Shown: positions 45,290 to 54,324 of the stretch, in pieces
How positions within the stretch are numbered: the stretch's first letter is position 1
Layout of the letters: the number at the start of each line of letters is the position of its first letter
From: Candidatus Kapaibacterium sp.
GTDB taxonomy: Bacteria; Bacteroidota; Ignavibacteria; Kapaibacteriales; JAEUSM01
Reading direction: 5' to 3'
Length of the DNA: 64,000 bases
NCBI GenBank assembly: GCA_016788785.1
Contig: JAEUSM010000006.1
Span: 124,001 to 188,000 of the forward strand
Made by a program: the position numbers and the translations under genes
Notes under the pieces: model-generated
The model's input: only the letters and a program-made list of their open reading frames with translations
What the model was told of the DNA's origin: nothing
The model's database searches: none

Positions 45290-46378
45290 TTGGAAATATT
45301 TCAAACAATACAAGACTATGGTCACGAACAAGTAGTAATTTGTTCTGACAAAACCTCAGGTTTAAAAGCCTATATTGGTATCCACAATACAACCTTAGGA
45401 CCTGCATTGGGAGGTACAAGAATGTGGAATTATGCAACAGATGAAGAAGCATTGATTGATGTATTACGCCTCTCACGCGGAATGACATACAAAGCTGCAG
45501 TTGCTGGTTTAAATTTAGGTGGTGGTAAAGCAGTAATTGTTGGTAATCCACATACTGACAAAAACGAAGCATTATTTAGAGCATTCGGTAGATATATACA
45601 ATCATTACATGGTAGATATATTACTGCAGAAGATGTAGGTACGAGTGTTGCAGATATGGAATGGATAAAAATTGAAACAGATTATGTTACAGGTGTACAA
45701 TCACAAGGTGGTAGTGGTGATCCATCACCAGTAACTGCATTTGGTGTGTATCATGGTATGAAGGCGTGTGCTAAATATACTTATGGTTCAGATTCACTTT
45801 CTGGTAGAACTATTGCAATGCAAGGTGCTGGGAATGTAGCGAGATATCTGGCTGCACATTTGGTCAAAGAAGGTGCTAAAGTTATTGTTTCTGATATTTA
45901 TACTGAAAAAGCAAATAAATTAGCAGATGAACTTGGGTGTACAGTTGTTGAACCTGATAAAATTATGTCCATCGACTGTGATATTTTCTCACCAAACGCA
46001 TTGGGATCAATCATTAACGAGCAAACAATTCCTGAATTGAAATGTGCTATTGTTGCTGGTGGAGCAAACAACCAAATGAAAAACGAGGTGTCTGATGGTT
46101 ATCTACTAAAACAACGTGGTATCAATTATGCACCTGATTATGTAATCAATGCTGGTGGATTGATGAATGTTGCCTCTGAAGTTGTTGGATATAATCAAAA
46201 AGCTGTTTTAACATCAGCAGAAGGAATTTATGGAATTGTGATGAATATTTTGACCTTAGCAAATGATCAAAATATCATTCCATCTGAAGCCTCAAATAAA
46301 ATTGCAGAAGAAAGAATTGCAAAAATTGGTAAAATCCATAATGTTTACAATTCTATCCCAACCATTCGCGGAAACTAA
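45290..46378 (+). CDS. Leucine/valine-type amino-acid dehydrogenase
   Basis: The enzyme deaminates branched-chain amino acids with NAD in the cytoplasm. The 362-residue product has the family's N-terminus, 'IGIHNTTLGPALGGTRMWNY' and 'GLNLGGGKAVIVG' containing the catalytic lysine, then the Rossmann motif 'IAMQGAGNVARYLAAHLV' and the 'FSPNALGSIIN' and 'GANNQMKN' segments. Leu, Val and Phe specificity cannot be separated by eye, but the sequence looks most like leucine dehydrogenase. The start is TTG, supported by an AAGGA site. The next gene, nusB, begins 3 bases after the stop, so the pair is co-transcribed. Confidence 0.93.
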   Translation: MEIFQTIQDYGHEQVVICSDKTSGLKAYIGIHNTTLGPALGGTRMWNYATDEEALIDVLRLSRGMTYKAAVAGLNLGGGKAVIVGNPHTDKNEALFRAFGRYIQSLHGRYITAEDVGTSVADMEWIKIETDYVTGVQSQGGSGDPSPVTAFGVYHGMKACAKYTYGSDSLSGRTIAMQGAGNVARYLAAHLVKEGAKVIVSDIYTEKANKLADELGCTVVEPDKIMSIDCDIFSPNALGSIINEQTIPELKCAIVAGGANNQMKNEVSDGYLLKQRGINYAPDYVINAGGLMNVASEVVGYNQKAVLTSAEGIYGIVMNILTLANDQNIIPSEASNKIAEERIAKIGKIHNVYNSIPTIRGN

Positions 46379-46381
46379 ATA

Positions 46382-46999
46382 ATGTCAAAATCCATAGATA
46401 GTTCTTTGTTCCCCTTATCAACGTCTCGTTTGATTAAGGGGAACAGACGTCTTTTACGAATCAAAATAATTCAAATTCTTTGTGCTTCACAATTTGGCGA
46501 AATGCAGTGGCGAGAAGTCTTTGATCACATATTTTACAGAGAATTTATTTTTGATTCCCCAGAAAGTGAATCGGAAAAAATCCTCAAACCCTCGGAAGTA
46601 ATTGAGTTAGAATCAGATAGTAAAATCCAATGGGAAGAAGAAGATATTCGATTTGCGTCTCGATTATTATATGCTATTGATTTAAACAAAAAAACTCTTA
46701 ATGATTATGTAGAGGCAGTTTCTGAAAATTGGTCAGTGGAGAGAATTTCATCGTTAGATTTGATGATACTTTTTTTGGGAATCATAGAAATAGTCTTATT
46801 CAAAGAAATCCCACCAAAAGCTACGCTAAACGAGGCTATAGAAATTGCAAAAGCTCTTTCGAGTTCCAAGAGTACAACATTTATCAATGGAATTTTAGAT
46901 TTCACAAATACTACGTATGATTCACTTATAGCAACTAAAAAAGATGAATATACCAATCCCGAAAATTTCATACTTTCAATTCTGAGGTCATTAGATTAG
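46382..46999 (+). CDS. nusB: Transcription antitermination factor NusB
   Basis: NusB binds boxA RNA with NusE to promote antitermination of rRNA operons. The 205-residue product is longer than the usual 140 residues. It has the N-terminal family segment 'NRRLLRIKIIQILCASQF', a charged insertion around 55-85, and the C-terminal core 'RISSLDLMILFLGIIEIVLF' followed by 'PPKATLNEAIEIAKALSSSK' and 'FINGILD', which is diagnostic. It follows the dehydrogenase by 3 bases. No rRNA operon is near. Confidence 0.9.
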   Translation: MSKSIDSSLFPLSTSRLIKGNRRLLRIKIIQILCASQFGEMQWREVFDHIFYREFIFDSPESESEKILKPSEVIELESDSKIQWEEEDIRFASRLLYAIDLNKKTLNDYVEAVSENWSVERISSLDLMILFLGIIEIVLFKEIPPKATLNEAIEIAKALSSSKSTTFINGILDFTNTTYDSLIATKKDEYTNPENFILSILRSLD

Positions 47000-47016
47000 T
47001 TTTTTTTTCGTACATT

Positions 47017-47038
47017 AGTAATTATTTGGTCAATTACT
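47017..47038. repeat. Short inverted repeat upstream of the dockerin-like gene
   Basis: AGTAATT and AATTACT form a perfect 7-bp inverted repeat with an 8-base loop, 20 bases ahead of the ATG of the next gene and just after a run of T residues. It could be an operator or an mRNA hairpin for that gene. A terminator for nusB is unlikely because the T-run lies before the stem. Evidence is weak. Confidence 0.3.
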
Positions 47039-47057
47039 CTATCAATTCAACTAATAA

Positions 47058-48440
47058 ATGCAGTCTACACTTCTCATATTCTTCATTGGACTAACAGTAT
47101 TCTCTACTTCGTTTGCTCAAAAAATTCGAATTACGAGAACAGATGTTGAGCCTGTGCGATTTGGATTTGCAACTGCAACTCTGAAATTTGGATTTGATAT
47201 ATACATTGATGATATACAAGATGCTAAGGGTGTAACGTTTACTTTAGAACATACAAAACAAGATGTTATCCAATTTTCTGGATATTCTAATGGTGATTTT
47301 CCAGAAAAAGGTACAATTGTAACGAATACTCCATTCCCAACAAGAGCATCATTATCCGTAGCAGCACTTTCTGGATTACAAACCACTGACCCTGGAGTTG
47401 ATACTCCATTTGCTGTTCACTTAGAATTTGTAGTAACACCTACTGCAAAGCATTTAGACAATGCAAGATTTACGTTTTCCAACATTAGAGCAATAGTGGG
47501 TCCAGATTCATTAGTGATTATTCCTGATTCTATAATTGATTTAACAATCAATGGATTTATAAATGTGTATCCTGGTGATGCGAATTTTGATGGGGTTGTA
47601 AATTCATTAGATTATGCAGAAATTGCATTCTATACAGGTGCTGGTTCAGCGAATAGTACTGTTCGAGGTTTTAAACGTAAAAATGCGTCTGCAATATGGA
47701 ATCCCCAACCAGCCTTAGCTTGGGATTCTGCTCAAGTTACAGACGTTGATTGTGATGGTTCAGGTGATATTAACTTATCGGATATGTTGGTTATCGCCAC
47801 AAATATTGAAAAACGTCATACTGATAGAACGAGACGAACAATTTTGGCTATGTCATTTCCAATTGAAAAAGAGAAAAAGTCAGAGGAAGTAACTTCTACA
47901 AGTGAACAAATTTCACAGTTTTTCATTCCTCAAACATCATCAACAATTATTGGGATTCTCTCTAAAAAGCAGTCCAATATTTCATACAATGACATACTAT
48001 CTCAATCTTCATTTGAACCCTACATCCATAATGGTTCATCCCAATTTTTTATTGGAAGAACATCTAATGAGGTAACTCAAGATTTTCGTTCAACCTTCCT
48101 TCAAATTACCTCTTCAGTAGCTTTACAAACACTACAAACTACTTTGTTGTATGACAATGGGCTTCAAGAAGATGTAACATTAACTCCAATTATTACATCA
48201 GTAGAACCAATGAAAATCATGTCTGCTTCTCGTACTAATGAGTCATTTTTGTCAATAAAAAATCCACCATTAGATTGCTATGTTACTGTTTATTCGGTTT
48301 TAGGTCAGCAATTATATTCGCAACATTTTACAAACATATCTTCCAATGAAGTGTTGGTAAACTTTCGTTCATCAACTCCAGTAATCATTAGAGTTACTTC
48401 AGATGATTCTCGACATATCAAATCATTTTTGATTCCTTAA
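47058..48440 (+). CDS. Secreted protein with cohesin-like and dockerin-like regions and T9SS-type C-terminus
   Basis: The 460-residue protein has a signal peptide ending near 'TVFSTSFAQ'. Residues about 25-170 have the pattern of a cohesin-like beta-sandwich ('GVTFTLEHTKQDVIQFSGYS'). A dockerin-like double calcium loop follows at about 174-255, with 'PGDANFDGVVNSLDYAEI' and 'DVDCDGSGDINLSDMLVIA' (two EF-hand-like loops). The last 65 residues ('CYVTVYSVLGQQLYS' to 'IKSFLIP') look like a T9SS sorting domain lacking the strict PNP motif. No enzyme domain is visible, so a surface scaffold or attachment role is most likely. It faces the ruvX gene across a 5-base convergent gap. Confidence 0.65.
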   Translation: MQSTLLIFFIGLTVFSTSFAQKIRITRTDVEPVRFGFATATLKFGFDIYIDDIQDAKGVTFTLEHTKQDVIQFSGYSNGDFPEKGTIVTNTPFPTRASLSVAALSGLQTTDPGVDTPFAVHLEFVVTPTAKHLDNARFTFSNIRAIVGPDSLVIIPDSIIDLTINGFINVYPGDANFDGVVNSLDYAEIAFYTGAGSANSTVRGFKRKNASAIWNPQPALAWDSAQVTDVDCDGSGDINLSDMLVIATNIEKRHTDRTRRTILAMSFPIEKEKKSEEVTSTSEQISQFFIPQTSSTIIGILSKKQSNISYNDILSQSSFEPYIHNGSSQFFIGRTSNEVTQDFRSTFLQITSSVALQTLQTTLLYDNGLQEDVTLTPIITSVEPMKIMSASRTNESFLSIKNPPLDCYVTVYSVLGQQLYSQHFTNISSNEVLVNFRSSTPVIIRVTSDDSRHIKSFLIP

Positions 48441-48445
48441 ACAGT

Positions 48446-48907
48446 CTACTGTTCATTTTCACGCAAAAATCTTTGCAATATGACACAAGCTGCAATTGCG
48501 TCTTTTTTTCCTTTTTCACTTCTACTTTTTTTCTTTTTTCCTTGTATTCTCAAAATATAACCTGCTTCAACAGTAGAAAAAGATTCATCTTGAAAAAAGA
48601 TTGGAAGCGTAATAAAAGTTTCTAAAAATGCTTTAAATTTTAGAATATTCTCTTGAAATGGAGAAGAATCATTTTCATCATTAAATGGATATCCCAAAAC
48701 AATTCCTGCAATTGTTTCCTTCGAACAGAAATTGCTTATGAATTGTTGGACTTCTTCTTGCGTATTAAATATTGTATCTACTGAATAAACGGAAATATGA
48801 AGTGGATCACAACTTGCAAAACCAATATACTTTTTTCCATAATCTATAGCCAAAAGTTTTTTATATTTTGCACTTGATTGTAAAAATTCCTTTGCTTCTA
48901 AACTCAT
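48446..48907 (-). CDS. ruvX: Holliday-junction resolvase-like/RNase H-fold protein YqgF (RuvX)
   Basis: YqgF/RuvX proteins have an RNase H fold and act in rRNA 5'-end maturation or recombination. The 153-residue product has 'LLAIDYGKKYIGFASCDPLH' with the first catalytic aspartate, 'AGIVLGYPFNDENDSSPFQ' and 'PIFFQDESFSTVEAGYILR' with further acidic residues. The lysine-rich 'KKKKSRSEKGKKDAIAACVI' ends with the final aspartate motif. It overlaps the histidine-kinase gene by ATGA and is the last gene of its operon. Confidence 0.9.
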   Translation of the reverse strand: MSLEAKEFLQSSAKYKKLLAIDYGKKYIGFASCDPLHISVYSVDTIFNTQEEVQQFISNFCSKETIAGIVLGYPFNDENDSSPFQENILKFKAFLETFITLPIFFQDESFSTVEAGYILRIQGKKKKSRSEKGKKDAIAACVILQRFLRENEQ

Positions 48908-51129
48908 TTAGTTCTCAAACGTTGAGGAATAATTTCAGGAATTTTGAAAATAATTTTCGTTCCTGTTCCAACTTCAGATTCTACTGAGATTTCAGCATTA
49001 TGCAATGCTAACACCTTCTGCATTATTATTGAGCCAATACCAGTACCTCCATACTTTTTAGATGTAGTAAAATATGGTTTTAACATATTCTTTTTAGTAT
49101 CTTCATCCATACCAACGCCTGTATCGTTAATAGAAATGTACGTAGTTCCTGTTTCTTTCCAAGCAGATAATTCGACAATTCCAGGATTTCCTTGTAAAGA
49201 GCGAATCGCATTTTCGACAGCATTTCTTACTGCACGTGAAAGCTTTTTGGGATCACAGACCATAGTAAAATCATTCGATTTTACTATGAAGGTAACTGAG
49301 GGATACATAATTGGATCAAACTCGTTAAAAACATCTTGAAGCAACACAGAAAGATAAACAGTTTCGAGTTCTAATGTTGAACTTTTTCCCACTGTTACTA
49401 AATCTCGAATACGCTGCATTAGCAGCTTTGTTTGAAAGATAATCTTTCTTGTTCGTTCTCCATCAGCTTCACTGTTTGACTCAATATTTTCTGCATTTAA
49501 CTTAACGATAGAAAGGTTTGTTTGCATATCATGAGCCAGATGTGCCCAGTTTTCTAAACGTTTAGATTCTAATTGTTCTGTAATTTCCACAGCAGTAATC
49601 AGCACACCGGAAAATCGACCTGTAGAAGAAAGAATAGGGGTTGAAGATATCAAAAACTCCCTATTTACATCATCAGTTTCTATCACAATTTCTTGGGAAA
49701 TTGGCTCGCGAACAGTAAAAGACTTTTCGATAAATTCTCGAAATGGGGTTAAGGCTTTATTTTCAAAATAATAATAGTACAATCTACCCAAGCCATCAAA
49801 TTGAGGAATTTTTAACAAAACTCTTGATAATTCATTCAATAATGTTAATCTTCCTAATCCATCAATAACAAAGACCACTCCAACTGTTTGTAGTCCTAAA
49901 AGTGTTTGAAGAATTTTGTTTTTTTGGAAATACTTTCGTAGACCAAAAACGAAGATTATTCCGAGAAGTATGATAAGAAAATATTGACCTATTGAAAAGA
50001 ATAGTTTGTAAAACCACCACAGATTATTTGGTGAATGTTTGAATACAAATGTGGAATTTTCGTTCGAAAGATAGGTATATTGATTATTTTCGATTAATGA
50101 GACTGGTAGGTCAAAAAAGTTACCAAATTGAAAATACTCTTTTGATAGTATTTCACCATTTTTATCTGAAACAATGATTCCATTTCTGAAGAAAAAATAG
50201 ATATTTTTTTCCGTACAAAACAAGTATTCTGCTTCAAATAAAAATGGATCATTGATGACAAGAAGTTCGTTTTTTTTGAAATTATCATTAAGATTCAAAG
50301 AGTTTAATTGAAAACCATTGACCTTCTTTTCTAAAACAAACACTGTTGAATGAAAAAATTTTAGTAAATCTGTATTTACTTCAAGAGTAGTACTTCTGAT
50401 TGTATTTGATGAAATAGATAACAAGTGAGTATAATTTCCAAAAGTAGAGGTAAGAATAACCCCTTGAGAATAATTATTAATGGATAAATATTCTTTTTTG
50501 TCAATTATATCTTGTTTAAGGAGCTTAAATGTAGTATCTCTTACTTCAACAATCGTTTGATTTACTGTCTGTTTTACCAACGTAAATAGTTTAGTATGTT
50601 CATTATAATCAACTAATTTAGAATCTGTGGATTGAAGAAAGATATTCTGATTTTCCAGATAAAAAAGAATAGTGCCTTTTTGATAATAGTGCTTATTTGA
50701 AACGTTACCAACAAATGATAAACTTCCAGTGCGAAGTAGTATGGAAATAGAATCTGGAATGATAATCGAAAATGTATCTAAATCTGAAGTAACTGTTAAC
50801 AATGATAGTTTACGATTGTCCTCTACAAAGCAAATAAATTGTGAATTAAACTGAATAACCTCAGAAACTATTGAACTAACGTCTAAAGAAGTTGCTAAAC
50901 TCCAGTCGGCATTGTATCTAAAAAATGTACTTTTTTGAGAAGCCCAAGAAGGTGATTTTTTTAAAAAGACGGTAAAATTATTAGAAATCTTCGGGTTACT
51001 ATATTGTATTGATGCATCAATAGTTCTTGACAGGTTAATGGAAATCCTGTTATCATCTAAAGATAAAACATCCGAAGTAAAAACAAGGAGAAAAATGAAA
51101 ATACAAATTAGTCTTTTTTGAGTAAACAT
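48904..51129 (-). CDS. Membrane sensor histidine kinase with large N-terminal sensory region
   Basis: The 741-residue protein begins with a signal peptide or signal anchor (about 4-23). About 360 beta-rich residues follow that could be a propeller-like periplasmic sensor. A membrane helix lies near 380-397 ('GQYFLIILLGIIFVFGL'). The cytoplasmic part has a PAS-like region (about 410-515) and the kinase core with phospho-acceptor His-533 in 'HLAHDMQTNLSIVKLN', the N box 'NAVENAIRSLQ', G1 'DTGVGMDE' and G2 'GGTGIGSIIMQKVL'. No response regulator is in the window, so its partner is unknown. It overlaps ispF at its start and ruvX at its end. Confidence 0.88.
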   Translation of the reverse strand: MFTQKRLICIFIFLLVFTSDVLSLDDNRISINLSRTIDASIQYSNPKISNNFTVFLKKSPSWASQKSTFFRYNADWSLATSLDVSSIVSEVIQFNSQFICFVEDNRKLSLLTVTSDLDTFSIIIPDSISILLRTGSLSFVGNVSNKHYYQKGTILFYLENQNIFLQSTDSKLVDYNEHTKLFTLVKQTVNQTIVEVRDTTFKLLKQDIIDKKEYLSINNYSQGVILTSTFGNYTHLLSISSNTIRSTTLEVNTDLLKFFHSTVFVLEKKVNGFQLNSLNLNDNFKKNELLVINDPFLFEAEYLFCTEKNIYFFFRNGIIVSDKNGEILSKEYFQFGNFFDLPVSLIENNQYTYLSNENSTFVFKHSPNNLWWFYKLFFSIGQYFLIILLGIIFVFGLRKYFQKNKILQTLLGLQTVGVVFVIDGLGRLTLLNELSRVLLKIPQFDGLGRLYYYYFENKALTPFREFIEKSFTVREPISQEIVIETDDVNREFLISSTPILSSTGRFSGVLITAVEITEQLESKRLENWAHLAHDMQTNLSIVKLNAENIESNSEADGERTRKIIFQTKLLMQRIRDLVTVGKSSTLELETVYLSVLLQDVFNEFDPIMYPSVTFIVKSNDFTMVCDPKKLSRAVRNAVENAIRSLQGNPGIVELSAWKETGTTYISINDTGVGMDEDTKKNMLKPYFTTSKKYGGTGIGSIIMQKVLALHNAEISVESEVGTGTKIIFKIPEIIPQRLRTK

Positions 51130-51587
51130 ACACTATATGCTTGAATTCCTTCCATTCTTCCAACAAATCCTAATTTTTCGTTAGTTGTTGCTTTTATATT
51201 CACACAATCTACAGGAAGAGAACATGCTTGTGCTAAAAACTGTTTTATTTGTTGTTTATACGTCATTAGTTTTGGTTTTTCAGCAACAATTGTACAATCT
51301 ATATTGCATAGAGAATACTGTTTTGATTTCATTAATGTAAGTACTTCATTCAAAAAATCAACACTATCTCTATTTTTATTTGTAGCATCAGTATCTGGAA
51401 ATAAATCACCGATATCACCTTCTCCCAATGCACCTAAGATAGCATCGCAAATTGCATGAAGAAGCACATCACCATCAGAATGAGCTTCGATAGAAAATTC
51501 AGAAGGTATGCGGACACCTCCTAGAATAACAGAATTACCAGTAATAAAACGATGAACATCAAAACCAAAGCCGACTTTATGTATCAT
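51108..51587 (-). CDS. ispF: 2-C-methyl-D-erythritol 2,4-cyclodiphosphate synthase
   Basis: IspF makes the cyclic diphosphate in the non-mevalonate isoprenoid pathway. The 159-residue product shows 'GFGFDVHRFITGNSVILGGV', the zinc-binding Asp/His in 'DVHR', 'HSDGDVLLHAICDAILGA' and 'GDIGDLFPDTDATN', and 'VNIKATTNEKLGFVGRMEGI' at the C-terminus. All core residues are present. It overlaps the neighbours on both sides (ATGA upstream, 22 bases with the kinase start). Confidence 0.96.
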   Translation of the reverse strand: MIHKVGFGFDVHRFITGNSVILGGVRIPSEFSIEAHSDGDVLLHAICDAILGALGEGDIGDLFPDTDATNKNRDSVDFLNEVLTLMKSKQYSLCNIDCTIVAEKPKLMTYKQQIKQFLAQACSLPVDCVNIKATTNEKLGFVGRMEGIQAYSVCLLKKD

Positions 51588-52009
51588 AATGCTATTATTT
51601 TATTTTCTTCCATTCGAATGGATTCATTACTAATTTTTTGAATTTTACCATAGAACATCAAAGCAGAAGTTTCATTTGATTTCAATAAAAAAGGATATTT
51701 TTTTGTTGGAACACTACATGACACCAACTCTGGACCGAACAAGAACACTACTTCTAATAAACCTTCTTCAGCTTCTTTCACACTATGAAATTTACACGGG
51801 AAATCTAATGAAGCACCTTTATACTTCTCCATTGTTGCTTTTTTATCTTTTGATTCGCGATATTCACGTAAGATTGTTGAAGGATTTATAGATTTAATGT
51901 TACTACTTGAAGAAGAAGAAGGAGTAACATGAGCAAAGTAAGTAATCATATAATACATTCCTACTAAGCCAAGTAATGCTAATACAATCCCAAAGTAATT
52001 ATCCGCCAT
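51584..52009 (-). CDS. Small membrane-anchored protein of unknown function
   Basis: The 141-residue product has one N-terminal membrane helix (about residues 5-26, 'FGIVLALLGLVGMYYMITYF'), a serine-rich linker and a soluble region with beta-strand pattern ('FPCKFHSVKEAEEGLLEVVF'), which could be a small beta-barrel such as an OB fold. I recognise no family. Placement between the propeller protein and ispF, with overlaps on both sides, makes it a genuine expressed gene. Confidence 0.7.
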   Translation of the reverse strand: MADNYFGIVLALLGLVGMYYMITYFAHVTPSSSSSSNIKSINPSTILREYRESKDKKATMEKYKGASLDFPCKFHSVKEAEEGLLEVVFLFGPELVSCSVPTKKYPFLLKSNETSALMFYGKIQKISNESIRMEENKIIAL

Positions 52010-54299
52010 GAATATTATTTTTCACAAATACTTTTTTAACAGATGTAGTATTGTTTATCCCAGAATGAGCTGAAACAATATATATTCCTGATGGAACATA
52101 TTGTCCGTTCATATCCTTACCATCCCAATTTAATGAACCAGATGTAGTATTATAAAACTTCACTAATGTTCCACTACTGGTTAAAATTCTTACTTCCGAA
52201 TCTATTTCCAACCCATTAATTGTCATAAATGAGTGTTGTCTTATGACAAAAGGACTAGGATAGCATTCTAAGGAAAATTGGTTTGCTGGAGTTACAATTG
52301 GTGTTTCAAATGACTGTAGTCCTATTGATGTACCAACATAAACAATACCATTTTTTTTGTCAATTCCAATAGTTGAAATTACGTTCGTAATCAAAGGGCT
52401 ATTAGAAGTTGTTAATATTTGTACAACTTCTGTACCATCTTCATTAAGTACCCATATTCCCTCGTTTGTTGATACCCATTTTTGGTTGATAGCATCAACT
52501 GCAATATGATTGATAGATATATTAGAAAGTAATTGAGAACGAGTAATTGATGGAGGTCTTTGTGGATTTTGAAGTATCGCCGAAGTATTCATGATTCTCC
52601 AAATACCCGAAGTAGTTCCAACCCATACAACAGAATTATCATCTACTGCCATTGCAGTTGGGTTTGGCATATTTGAACCAAAAGTCTCATTAATTGTTCC
52701 CCAAATATCATCCGATTTATCATCAAAGGTTCGATTATAATTGAAGAAAAGAATTCCTCTTTGTTGAAACCTATTAGCAGATTTTACCCAAAATGTTCCA
52801 AATCTATCCATTTGAACTTGGTCATATTCAAAATTATCATTCGTAAAACGAGATTCACCAAATGTTTTCCATTCATTGTTTGGAGTTAATACACAAAACA
52901 AGGGTCCATTTTTTGTCCAACGATTTATAACAAATCGATTTCCAGAAAAATCCAAACAAGTTTGTCCTGTTATCACATAGTTAGGGTCAGAATCGACAGC
53001 TCCTACTAACGGTGAATTCGTATTGTCATAGCGAATTAAATCATATCCAGAATCAGTTGGAATTGCACGGATAGTTCCAACACCAAAAGAACTAAGCCAT
53101 ACTTCGCCATTTTCTAAGGCAGAAACATTGTCGTAAACATTATCTCTAATGAAAGGAGTATTAACTTTTTCGTAGAATTTCCATCTATCTTCTAATTTAT
53201 AGGAAAAACCAAAACCTGCAGGATTTCCTCCTGTTGCAATCCATGGAGCAGATTTTGAATCGATGCCTATTGAAGTGACCGCATTTGAAATAATACCATC
53301 ATTTTGAAACAAATTAAAGGAATTTGTTGCTAAAACTTTCCCAAATCCAGTATTTTGAAATCCTACAAAAAAGGCGTTTTTTGTAAACAATCCGGCAGAA
53401 ATACTACCAATTGGAATATTTTGTTCATTATGAGAAAAGTACAAGATTGATGAACTACCTGCAAATCTAATTGAAAAGGCTGAATACACATAAACAATCG
53501 AATTTGATACTATTTGCAAATCTCGAATTGGGTAATCTGCTCTATCTATGGTGTCAATCCTAACTCCATTGTATCTAAACACAAAATCTGAATTTGCTAT
53601 ATACAAATATTGATTTGAAACCTTCATTTGAGTAAAAAATTCAGAATCTTTTAAAAAACCAGTTTCTTGAACAATAGACCAATTATTGGCAATTTGTAAG
53701 CTTAAAAGTGAAGTATTCTGCAAAGATATTTTAAGAAGTATTTTCGGAGTTAGAGCATATAATTCGTTTTTCCAAATTGCAATTCGATTCACTGCTGTCA
53801 AAGAAGGAAGGCTTTCAAATTTGTCTAACTGTCCTAAAGGAGTTAGTGTACGTGTATCAAAAAACACCAATCCAAAAGCTGTAGCAACATACAAAGTATC
53901 CTCTCTGGAAACCATTCCATTCACTCTTCTATTCGGATATTGTTTCGAAGCATCTAATATATCAGTAATATGACTCCATGAACCATTCCGATAAACATCA
54001 ATAATTCCATTTTCATATCCAACAAATACTGACCCAGATTTTTCATCATGAAATATCGTTGAAACGCTTAATTCCAATAGTCCATTTGCCGTTGTAAAAG
54101 ACCGAAGTTGTTTCCCAGCTGTATCATAAACAATGATACCACCTTTTGTACCCACCCATAATTCATCTTGAATTTCCACTATTGTTGTAACGGAATTAAA
54201 GGAGGTGTACGTCTTCCAATTGTACGTTTGAATAGCAGTTTGAGCATTGACGCTCATCGTGAAAACGAAAAATGAAATGAAGAAAATAATGTATTGCAT
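51999..54299 (-). CDS. Secreted Reg_prop beta-propeller protein with T9SS/FlgD-like C-terminal domain
   Basis: The 766-residue product starts with a signal peptide (MQYIIFFISFFVFTMSVNAQ). Multiple propeller repeats of the two-component-regulator type follow ('ELWVGTKGGIIVYDTAG', 'VFVGYENGIIDVYRNGSW', 'VVWVGTTSGIWRIMNTSA', 'QKWVSTNEGIWVLNEDGT'). They would form one or two seven-bladed propellers. The last 80 residues contain 'EVRILTSSGTLVKFYNTTSG' and 'LNWDGKDMNGQYVPSGIYIV', the FlgD-Ig-like/T9SS sorting module, so it is likely displayed at the surface. I chose the ATG at 54299, since longer frames would run into the divergent lipoprotein gene. It leads an operon with a histidine kinase, and the propeller may feed into it, but that is inference. 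Confidence 0.82.
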   Translation of the reverse strand: MQYIIFFISFFVFTMSVNAQTAIQTYNWKTYTSFNSVTTIVEIQDELWVGTKGGIIVYDTAGKQLRSFTTANGLLELSVSTIFHDEKSGSVFVGYENGIIDVYRNGSWSHITDILDASKQYPNRRVNGMVSREDTLYVATAFGLVFFDTRTLTPLGQLDKFESLPSLTAVNRIAIWKNELYALTPKILLKISLQNTSLLSLQIANNWSIVQETGFLKDSEFFTQMKVSNQYLYIANSDFVFRYNGVRIDTIDRADYPIRDLQIVSNSIVYVYSAFSIRFAGSSSILYFSHNEQNIPIGSISAGLFTKNAFFVGFQNTGFGKVLATNSFNLFQNDGIISNAVTSIGIDSKSAPWIATGGNPAGFGFSYKLEDRWKFYEKVNTPFIRDNVYDNVSALENGEVWLSSFGVGTIRAIPTDSGYDLIRYDNTNSPLVGAVDSDPNYVITGQTCLDFSGNRFVINRWTKNGPLFCVLTPNNEWKTFGESRFTNDNFEYDQVQMDRFGTFWVKSANRFQQRGILFFNYNRTFDDKSDDIWGTINETFGSNMPNPTAMAVDDNSVVWVGTTSGIWRIMNTSAILQNPQRPPSITRSQLLSNISINHIAVDAINQKWVSTNEGIWVLNEDGTEVVQILTTSNSPLITNVISTIGIDKKNGIVYVGTSIGLQSFETPIVTPANQFSLECYPSPFVIRQHSFMTINGLEIDSEVRILTSSGTLVKFYNTTSGSLNWDGKDMNGQYVPSGIYIVSAHSGINNTTSVKKVFVKNNIHGG

Positions 54300-54324
54300 A
54301 CTTGTAAATATTTCTATTTGTGAT

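Noticed and set aside
46999-47038. Terminator for nusB at the inverted repeat
   Set aside because: The T-run precedes the stem instead of following it, so it does not fit an intrinsic terminator on the plus strand.
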